Shown here: in pieces, positions 57,688-64,000 of the stretch
How positions within the stretch are numbered: position 1 is the first letter of the stretch
How the letters are laid out: the number at the start of each line of letters is the position of its first letter
Source of the DNA: Vibrio sp. ES.051
GTDB taxonomy: Bacteria > Pseudomonadota > Gammaproteobacteria > Enterobacterales > Vibrionaceae
Length of the DNA stretch: 64,000 nucleotides
Reading direction: 5' to 3'
Assembly (NCBI RefSeq): GCF_002563795.1
Contig: NZ_PDJL01000004.1
Location: forward strand, 1,054,001 to 1,118,000
Notes under the pieces: generated by a model
The model's database searches: none
Told to the model about the DNA's origin: nothing
Seen by the model: the letters and a program-made list of their open reading frames with translations, nothing else
Made by a program: the position numbers and the translations under genes

Positions 57688-58656
57688 TTATGTAACATTT
57701 TGTGAGATAAGCTTAAAGGCTTGATTTAATCGTTTCATTTCTTCTTCACTTCCTCTAGCGTCAGGATGGTACAGCTTAGAGAGCTGTCGGTAACGTAGCT
57801 TAATTGCTGATATGCCAGGAATGGTTTGAGGTGTGTAGCCAAACATAGCGCATGCCATCGCCAGTTTATGATTGTCGGTATGAGTCTGGATTTTCCTAAA
57901 CTCTTTGAAAACTTTCTCTAGTTGTCGCTTAAGTTGTTTATTGGTGAACTCCAACTCGTTGACCTTTGAATTAAGTTGTTGAGTAAGGTTTGCTTTTTGG
58001 GTTTCGCGCGTCTTTCTGTGTTGTTGATGTGTTTTGAATCCAACTAAGCTGACGGTTGCAATGAATACTATCGCTCCAAACCATATTAACCATTGTGACA
58101 CTGATGAGTTTTGGTCAGAACGTGTCGTTACCGTGCGCTTTCCTTGTGGTAAGAATTCCGCCTTTCTATCTAGCGCTTCTATTTCTGACACTTGCTTGGC
58201 CCGTAGTTGATTGAAACGCTGCTCCAAGTATTGATTATAGGCTTCTTCGGCTTTGGGGTTTTGAACCGCAGCGAGTTGATACCAAGCTTCCACTAATTGA
58301 GATGTTGTGACCCTGTCTTTATTATGCCGCACAAACTCGGCAAGGAGAAAACCACGATCAGTGGGATCGTTTAGTGCGATGGATGCTAGCCAATAAAGTG
58401 CTCGGGTGTCGTCGATAGGGCCATTTAGGGCTTGAGAAAAGTCTCGGGCGAGTTGTTTTTGTGCAGGGATATAATTCTGGCTAGCGGATTGCTCTAACCA
58501 ATAACGAATATCTGAGGGAACTGAGTTTGTCGATGCTGCTAATTGTTGTGCGTATTCGAATTGCTCAGCAGGGTCTGTAGGGCTTTGGGATGCGAAGATA
58601 TAGCCCGAAAAACAGAGGCTCAATAAGCAGATAAGGGCAGTGATTCTGAAAGGCAT
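57688..58656 (-). CDS. Membrane-anchored protein with C-terminal J domain
   Basis: 322 residues. Signal peptide or anchor at 1-22, then a periplasmic helical part with Sel1/TPR-like repeats (WLEQSASQNYIPAQKQLARDF, WLASIALNDP). A membrane segment near 189-207, coiled coil near 220-255 and a C-terminal J domain (about 262-322) follow, with the Hsp70-stimulating HPD motif in LYHPDARG near 297-299. If both ends of the chain are as predicted, the J domain faces the cytosol and could recruit DnaK. Downstream of the OmpA-like lipoprotein gene, same strand, 75 bp apart. Confidence 0.8.
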   Translation of the reverse strand: MPFRITALICLLSLCFSGYIFASQSPTDPAEQFEYAQQLAASTNSVPSDIRYWLEQSASQNYIPAQKQLARDFSQALNGPIDDTRALYWLASIALNDPTDRGFLLAEFVRHNKDRVTTSQLVEAWYQLAAVQNPKAEEAYNQYLEQRFNQLRAKQVSEIEALDRKAEFLPQGKRTVTTRSDQNSSVSQWLIWFGAIVFIATVSLVGFKTHQQHRKTRETQKANLTQQLNSKVNELEFTNKQLKRQLEKVFKEFRKIQTHTDNHKLAMACAMFGYTPQTIPGISAIKLRYRQLSKLYHPDARGSEEEMKRLNQAFKLISQNVT

Positions 58657-58731
58657 TGATATGTCAGGCCTAATGGTTATGGTTAGGCCTGCTCCGATAA
58701 TTGTTATTATTACCGTTATGGTGCTATCAAA

Positions 58732-59400
58732 TTACTTCAGTGGCAAGATCTGGATTTCAACACGACGGTTGCACGCACGACCTTCAGAAGTTTGGTTTGA
58801 GCAAATTGGGTTACGTTCGCCATAGCCGCGTGCAATTGCACGCCCAGGTGCAACGTTTTGTGAGACTAGAAATTGACGAACTGCTTCTGCGCGGCGCTCA
58901 GACAACGTTTGGTTGTAAGACTCGCTACCAGTGCTATCTGTGTAGCCATCAATCACTAAGCTGGTATCTGGGTACTCAACCAGAATGCGAGCCACTCCGC
59001 GAAGGGTGTTATGAATGCTGGCATTCAGTTGGTATGAGCTTGAAGAGAAGCCAATGCCGTTTTCCATACGCAGTAACAATTGTTTTTCACCAACTCGTTG
59101 AACTTGTACACCAGAGTTCAGCAAAGCACGACGTAGCTCTGCTTCTTGTTGATCAAAATAATAACCTACGCCAGCGCCAGTCGCCCCACCGGCTGCAGCA
59201 CCAATGAGAGCATGTTGGCGGCGTTCTTTTGCGTCATCGCCCGTAGCTAGGCCGATAGCAGCACCAGTGATGGCACCAATAAGCGCACCTTGTGTGGTTG
59301 AGTTAGTTTCGTATTCACCCGTTGTTGCGTTTTGGCGTTGAGTGGCTTGGCAGCCAGCGAGAGCTAGTACTAGAGCCAGAGCAATAGACATCTTTTTCAA
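58732..59400 (-). CDS. OmpA-domain lipoprotein (YiaD-like)
   Basis: 222 residues. Lipoprotein signal with lipobox LALAGC (Cys17 lipidated). Two glycine-zipper segments follow (GALIGAITGAAIGLATG near 38, GAAAGGATGAGVGYY near 66), which may insert in a membrane. The OmpA peptidoglycan-binding domain (about 105-220) has IDGYTDSTGSESYNQTLSERRA and ends NRRVEIQI. E. coli YiaD (219 aa) has this layout and helps envelope assembly. ATG 59400. The J-domain gene follows and may be co-transcribed. Confidence 0.88.
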   Translation of the reverse strand: MKKMSIALALVLALAGCQATQRQNATTGEYETNSTTQGALIGAITGAAIGLATGDDAKERRQHALIGAAAGGATGAGVGYYFDQQEAELRRALLNSGVQVQRVGEKQLLLRMENGIGFSSSSYQLNASIHNTLRGVARILVEYPDTSLVIDGYTDSTGSESYNQTLSERRAEAVRQFLVSQNVAPGRAIARGYGERNPICSNQTSEGRACNRRVEIQILPLK

Positions 59401-59598
59401 GGGAAATCTCCGTATAAAACTGAGGCGAAAGCATGCCTCATGATTAGATAATAATTATAAACGAATTGTTATTGATATGTGTTATGTAAAAGCAAGACTA
59501 ATAAAAAGAAGTTTGTAAGAAACTTATTTTTATTATCAACAAGATGCTCCAACGATGTCGATTTCTTTAAGGCGCAGCGAGTTAAAAGTAAATTCTGA

Positions 59599-60294
59599 TT
59601 ATTCAGATTGATTATCTAACATTTTCCTTGCTTGTTCGCCGCTAACACCACGGTTAACCGAAACTTTTCGACCTTTCTTCAAACCAACTTCGTAGTCTTC
59701 AGTTAGGTTTTTCATCGCTTCTCTAAGCTGCTGTTTAAAAGTTTCTCGGTCAATGTTTTGGAATTCTTTATCAATATAATCGTTGATTTTGTTTGCTGAC
59801 TCTTCATCTGGTGAGATGATAGGGAGTTTCTCTATCGCGCCTTCTATCCAGCCTGAGACAAAAGAGTTTACGCGGCGTGTCACTTCTTGGGAGGAAGTTC
59901 CAGTGCCTGCAAAACTGTTCCGGAATTGTCCGGTACTCTCGTTCATTTCGCGATAAATAATATCGAAAGCAAACGCAGCAAAAATCGCACGGTCAGCTTC
60001 ACCAATAAACTCAACACGTTTGAGTCCTTTATGATTCAGTAGTACGGCTTCAACTCCGAATTTGGTATTAATGCCACGGATCACACGCAATATAGTTGCA
60101 CTGATATTTGTTGGTAACAGGTGGGAAGATTGTGTTTTCCCCATTCTGATAAACTCAATATCATCTTTATCCAAACCATATTTGAGCATGAGGCGGTGCG
60201 CCATCTTGATAGCGTTGGCAGCCTCATTAACGTTGGCGGAGTTGCCCAGTTCTAAACACTTGGCAATTTTTTTCAGAGCTTTTTGTTTATCCAT
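59599..60294 (-). CDS. DUF2786 domain protein
   Basis: 231 residues. The N-terminal 45 residues (ALKKIAKCLELGNSANVNEAANAI...RLMLKYGL) match DUF2786, a short helical domain seen in phage and bacterial proteins. The rest (about 65-200) resembles the companion domain usually found with it. Basic C-terminus (VGLKKGRKVSVNRG). ATG 60294 is preferred to TTG 60300. No known function; nucleic-acid association is possible. Flanked by single-gene neighbours. Confidence 0.75.
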   Translation of the reverse strand: MDKQKALKKIAKCLELGNSANVNEAANAIKMAHRLMLKYGLDKDDIEFIRMGKTQSSHLLPTNISATILRVIRGINTKFGVEAVLLNHKGLKRVEFIGEADRAIFAAFAFDIIYREMNESTGQFRNSFAGTGTSSQEVTRRVNSFVSGWIEGAIEKLPIISPDEESANKINDYIDKEFQNIDRETFKQQLREAMKNLTEDYEVGLKKGRKVSVNRGVSGEQARKMLDNQSE

Positions 60295-60399
60295 CGACAA
60301 CCAGTAACGAAAGCAGAAAATTCATGAAGTCAGACATATTACCTTTTTTGATATAAAAACGAAATACAAGGTGTCATTAAGGATACAGAGGCATAAATA

Positions 60400-60425
60400 A
60401 AAACAAGCCTCGCATGTGCGAGGCT
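60400..60425 (-). terminator. Terminator of the DUF3334 gene
   Basis: AGCCTCGCA (60406-60414) pairs with TGCGAGGCT (60417-60425); minus strand continues TGTTTTTATTT. Confidence 0.82.
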
Positions 60426-60483
60426 GAGCGCTTTTAGGTGATCTTGAACAGGCTAGTTAAAATTGAGTGTTCATCCAAATGTT

Positions 60484-61164
60484 TTAGAAACCGAGCTGAC
60501 TGAGTAAATCATCGGTGTTATCGGTTGAACTTTGAGGTTTAGATTGCTTTTCTGCCATGTTTTTACGCGTGGCTTCCAAAATGTCGTCAGGGTTTTCGTC
60601 CTCTGCGATTTCAAATTCTTCTAGTTGTATAAACTCCGTTTTATCCATCGCCAGCTCCAGATAGAAAATGTTGTTATTCTCCGTAGAGAACGTCACACGA
60701 CGCGCTTGAGGTCGGTCAAGGTTCGTATCAACCTGCAGAATGACTTGCTTGTTGAGTGCGAGCATTTTAGGTTGGTTTTGTGTGATATTTGTTTGGAGTT
60801 CTTTACGAATCTTATTGGTGAAATCTCCCACTAATTGATTCATCAATTCACCGAGAATATCGCCAACTTCATCGGAGGTATGAGAGATCGCCAATTCTTC
60901 TTCTGGCATACCCATAGCACGCATGTAGTTGGTATAAATCTCCAAAGCCGCTTTTGCAGTAAAGTTAATCACGACTAAACCGGTAAACCCGCCATCAAAC
61001 AGTACAAAACAGCCAAAATCTGGCTTGAGGCTAGTTTTGTTAATTTTTTGCACCATTGCTGAATAATTGACTTGAGAAGAGGTGGCCGAAGTAAGAACGC
61101 CAGAAACTGACTGGCAAAGTTTGAGAAGGATATCTTCGGTTGTAACCACTTTATTTTTTTTCAT
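60484..61164 (-). CDS. DUF3334 protein, CheX/CheC-like
   Basis: 226 residues matching the DUF3334 family common in vibrios. The central HTSDEVGDILGELMNQLVGDFTNKI (about 95-119) has the acidic-Glu/Asn pattern of the chemotaxis phosphatases CheX/CheC (E-x2-N-like helix), and the preceding part (FGCFVLFDGGFTGLVVINFTAKAA) fits the beta sheet of that fold. The acidic C-terminal tail may bind a partner. ATG 61164. It is not beside chemotaxis genes, so the phosphatase idea is an inference from pattern only. Confidence 0.75.
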   Translation of the reverse strand: MKKNKVVTTEDILLKLCQSVSGVLTSATSSQVNYSAMVQKINKTSLKPDFGCFVLFDGGFTGLVVINFTAKAALEIYTNYMRAMGMPEEELAISHTSDEVGDILGELMNQLVGDFTNKIRKELQTNITQNQPKMLALNKQVILQVDTNLDRPQARRVTFSTENNNIFYLELAMDKTEFIQLEEFEIAEDENPDDILEATRKNMAEKQSKPQSSTDNTDDLLSQLGF

Positions 61165-61424
61165 TCTGAAAGCTCATCTAGAAACGCTATTTTCCCCCAA
61201 TGTAAGGCATTAAGCGTTAAAAAATAAAGCATAAGTTTAATTATTGTATTGAGATTCTAATTTGCTCGTCTTTTTAAATGTTGTAAAGTGACCAAATTCA
61301 AAAAATATTACTCTACTTACTCTTTATGGTGTCTTGCTTTGTGATAGTTACCTTGTATAAGAAGTGAGCAAACCAATAGATAACCCGAAGCTGATCGGAT
61401 CAGCGCCGTAGGGGCAGGAAGCAA

Positions 61425-64000
61425 ATGTTACCAAGATTACACTCGCAAACTGATGTTGACCCTCTTGTTCTTAGTTTTCTGAAAGAGCTTGAACAAGCCG
61501 GATTTACTGGTGATATAGAAAACCAATATTCAAGTCGATTAGCGGTTGCCACTGATAATAGTGTCTACCAACAACTTCCTCAGGCGGTTGTCCATCCCAA
61601 AACCACTCATGATGTTTCCCTGATAGGGAGACTAAGTAATAAAGAAAAGTACGAAAGAATCACCTTTTCTCCAAGAGGCGGCGGTACTGGTACCAATGGT
61701 CAGTCTTTAACGAAAGGAATTGTGGTTGATTTGTCCCGCCACATGAACCAAGTACTTGAGGTTAATGCAGAAGAGGGTTGGGTTCGTGTTCAAACGGGTG
61801 TAGTGAAAGATCAGTTAAATGATGCTGTTCGTCCTTACGGTTATTTCTTTTCTCCCGACTTATCGACCAGTAATCGTGCAACCATCGGGGGAATGGTCAA
61901 TACGGATGCATCCGGTCAAGGCTCATTAAAATACGGCAAAACCTCAGATCATGTCTTATCGCTTCAAGCCGTTTTTGCCGATGGTTCTGTTTTAGAATCG
62001 GATCTCTCTCATGGTTACCCGAAAGACGGTGAATTTGCCGCTACTGCATTGCGCGTTACGGAATCGGTATGTCGTGAAAAGCGTCAACAGATTAATGATA
62101 AGTTCCCAGCCCTAAACCGTTTCTTAACAGGTTACGATTTAAAAAATGCGTTAAATGAAGACGATGATAGTTTCGATATCACTCGTATTCTGTGTGGGGC
62201 CGAAGGTTCGCTGGCGTTTATTACTGAAGCGAAGTTAAACCTGACGCCAATTCCGAAAGCGCGGACGTTGGTTAACGTAAAATACAGTAGCTTTGACTCA
62301 GCACTGCGCAACGCACCATTCATGGTTGAAGCGAATGCGCTCTCTGTCGAAACCGTTGACTCTAAAGTGCTTAATCTCGCGAAGCAAGATATCGTCTGGC
62401 ACACCGTGAGTGATTTACTTACCGATGTTCCAAATAAAGAAATGCTGGGTATCAATATGGTGGAATACGCAGGTCAGGACGAAGAAAACGTCGCGGCGCA
62501 GGTTGCGGCGCTGACCGCCAAGCTCGATACTATGTTGGAAACAGAAGAAGCGGGCATTATCGGCTACCAAGTCTGTAGCGACCTTGCGAGTATCGGACGT
62601 ATTTATAATATGCGCAAAAAAGCGGTGGGGTTACTGGGCGCGACAAAAGGACGTGCTAAGCCAGTCGCATTTGCTGAAGATACTTGTGTGCCGCCTGAAA
62701 ACTTGGCGGATTTCATTGTTGAATTCCGTGAGCTTCTGGACGGTAAGTCACTCAATTACGGCATGTTTGGTCATGTGGATGCGGGTGTTTTACACGTGCG
62801 CCCTGCGTTGGATTTATGTGATCCATACCAGGAAGCACTGATGCATGAAATCTCTGATGAAGTGGTCAAACTGGTGGCGAAATACGGCGGTTTGATGTGG
62901 GGAGAGCACGGTAAAGGCTTTCGCTCTGAGTATGGCCCGGAGTTCTTTGGCCAGGAGTTGTTCACCGAGCTGCGACGCGTAAAGTCGGCATTCGATCCAC
63001 ACAATAAAATGAACCCAGGAAAAATCTGCACACCGCTAGACAGTGGTGCAGAATTAGTAAAAGTGACAGGCACCAAACGCGGCTACTTCGATCGTCAGAT
63101 TGATGTTCAGGTTCGTGACAGCTTCAAGCAAGCAATGGAATGTAATGGTAATGGCCTGTGTTTTAACTATGACACCAGTTCTCCGATGTGCCCTTCTATG
63201 AAAGTCACGGCAGATCGCCGTCACTCACCAAAAGGGCGGGCGGGGTTAGTTCGTGAATGGTTGCGTCAGCTCACTGAACAAGGGATCGATATCCTTGACT
63301 TAGAGAAGCAAACGCTAGAAAACAAAACCCCGATAAAAACCATGATTGAGCGTGTTCGTCACTCCATTAACCGTCGTCACGATTATGACTTTTCACATGA
63401 AGTTTATGAAGCAATGAATGGTTGTTTGGCATGTAAAGCGTGTGCGAGTCAGTGCCCGATTAAAGTTGATGTGCCGAGTTTTCGTTCACGCTTTTTAAAC
63501 ATCTATCACTCTCGTTACCAACGTCCAGCGAAAGATTATCTGGTTGCGAACATAGAGACTATGCTGCCGATGATGGCGAAAGCGCCAGGTGTCGTAAATG
63601 GTGTTTTGAAGCAGTCGTGGGTGAAAAGCTTAACGGCATCCACGGTTGGGTATGTCGATGCGCCGTTGTTATCAATACCTACCCTGAAACAACGAGTAGA
63701 GTCGCTGACAACGCCTTATGATCTGCAAGCACTCAGCGGTTTGTCTTCGTCTGAAAAGAGCAAGCATGTTTTAATTGTTCAAGATCCATTCACTAGCTAC
63801 TACGATGCCGATGTTGTAGAAGATTTCGTTAAGCTATTGAAAAGTCTGGGCATGCATCCGGTGCTTCTGCCATTTAAACCGAATGGTAAAGCGCAACACA
63901 TTAAAGGCTTCCTACGTCAATTTAAAGACACTGCCTCCGATACGGCGAAGTTCTTGGCGATGGTAGCGGATCTGGATATCCCATTAGTTGGCGTCGATCC
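61425..64000 (+). CDS. ydiJ: FAD and Fe-S D-2-hydroxyacid dehydrogenase YdiJ, 3' end beyond window
   Basis: Open from ATG 61425 to the window end, 858 codons without a stop; E. coli YdiJ is 1018 residues. N-terminal FAD_binding_4 domain (about 40-260) with RGGGTGTNGQ near 85 and DLSTSNRATIGGMVNTDASGQG near 145. The FAD-oxidase C domain runs to about 530, with CGAEGSLAFITEAKLNL and MWGEHGKGFRSEYGP. Fe-S ligands follow: CNGNGLC...MCP near 570 and CLACKACASQCP near 668. The family oxidises D-2-hydroxyglutarate or D-lactate. AGGAAG precedes the ATG at 8 nt. Confidence 0.92.
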   Translation, partial: MLPRLHSQTDVDPLVLSFLKELEQAGFTGDIENQYSSRLAVATDNSVYQQLPQAVVHPKTTHDVSLIGRLSNKEKYERITFSPRGGGTGTNGQSLTKGIVVDLSRHMNQVLEVNAEEGWVRVQTGVVKDQLNDAVRPYGYFFSPDLSTSNRATIGGMVNTDASGQGSLKYGKTSDHVLSLQAVFADGSVLESDLSHGYPKDGEFAATALRVTESVCREKRQQINDKFPALNRFLTGYDLKNALNEDDDSFDITRILCGAEGSLAFITEAKLNLTPIPKARTLVNVKYSSFDSALRNAPFMVEANALSVETVDSKVLNLAKQDIVWHTVSDLLTDVPNKEMLGINMVEYAGQDEENVAAQVAALTAKLDTMLETEEAGIIGYQVCSDLASIGRIYNMRKKAVGLLGATKGRAKPVAFAEDTCVPPENLADFIVEFRELLDGKSLNYGMFGHVDAGVLHVRPALDLCDPYQEALMHEISDEVVKLVAKYGGLMWGEHGKGFRSEYGPEFFGQELFTELRRVKSAFDPHNKMNPGKICTPLDSGAELVKVTGTKRGYFDRQIDVQVRDSFKQAMECNGNGLCFNYDTSSPMCPSMKVTADRRHSPKGRAGLVREWLRQLTEQGIDILDLEKQTLENKTPIKTMIERVRHSINRRHDYDFSHEVYEAMNGCLACKACASQCPIKVDVPSFRSRFLNIYHSRYQRPAKDYLVANIETMLPMMAKAPGVVNGVLKQSWVKSLTASTVGYVDAPLLSIPTLKQRVESLTTPYDLQALSGLSSSEKSKHVLIVQDPFTSYYDADVVEDFVKLLKSLGMHPVLLPFKPNGKAQHIKGFLRQFKDTASDTAKFLAMVADLDIPLVGVD

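Noticed and set aside
58701..59207. 168-residue plus-strand open frame opposite the OmpA-like lipoprotein
   Set aside because: Antisense to a gene with lipobox and OmpA domain; no ribosome-binding site or domain.
62132..62455. Minus-strand open frame inside ydiJ
   Set aside because: Opposite strand of a continuous FAD/Fe-S dehydrogenase frame; no independent support.

Overview
The window is a gene-dense stretch of a Vibrio main chromosome. The best fit is the Harveyi/Parahaemolyticus side of the genus. This rests on the genus-typical combination of tfoX, fabV, panP, hexR, the DUF2913, DUF3334 and DUF2786 families, a 367-residue PurC and an INDY-type carboxylate transporter. It also rests on short TATACCCAAGTGACC-type palindromic repeats between genes. 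Species identity cannot be fixed from sequence reading alone. I saw no rRNA, tRNA, CRISPR array, prophage or transposase. Coding density and base use look uniform, so this reads as core or near-core genome rather than an island.

Layout. 0-13.9 kb: radD helicase, rsuA, a possibly frameshifted small gene, a Bcr-type drug exporter translationally coupled to a DUF2913 gene, an SDR/DUF2867 gene, a MATE exporter, an AttEFGH-like ABC operon (ATPase, FtsX-type permease, CrtC/AttH-like membrane-anchored protein) and nhaA. 14-19 kb is a fatty-acid block: a TetR/PsrA-like regulator with a FadR-like and a PsrA-like site in front, fadE, then fabV. 19-29 kb: a YbjL-type transporter, grxA, an iron alcohol dehydrogenase, hexR, panP, a secreted small protein, a LysO-type exporter and an HDOD protein divergent from the competence regulator tfoX, which has a near-consensus CRP site. 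29.7-33 kb: a small outer-membrane barrel and a two-gene phosphorelay with a degenerate receiver. 33-41.8 kb: a DUF945 gene, serC next to dsdA, cydDC and trxB. 42-46.5 kb: a coupled 2OG-Fe dioxygenase / cysteine-desulfurase-like pair, a DUF2797 gene and a membrane diguanylate cyclase behind a perfect CRP core. 46.8-55 kb: INDY transporter, sanA, maeA with a perfect FNR box, an HrpB-type helicase and an outer-membrane phospholipase A with an unusual triad residue. 55-64 kb: purC (PurR box), sulA (LexA box), a small Cys-rich protein, a membrane J-domain protein, an OmpA-like lipoprotein, DUF2786, DUF3334 and ydiJ, which runs off the window end.

Most transcription units end in clear hairpin plus T-tract terminators, several of them shared by convergent genes. 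Regulatory sites agree with the neighbouring functions: FadR/PsrA with fatty-acid oxidation, CRP with competence and c-di-GMP, FNR with malic enzyme, PurR with purine synthesis, LexA with division arrest. The points most worth a second look are the histidine kinase whose own receiver has lost its phospho-Asp while a duplicated stand-alone receiver keeps it, the Ser-His-Asp triad in the phospholipase, the dioxygenase/desulfurase-like pair, a minus-strand terminator with no gene in front of it, and a membrane protein with a C-terminal J domain.
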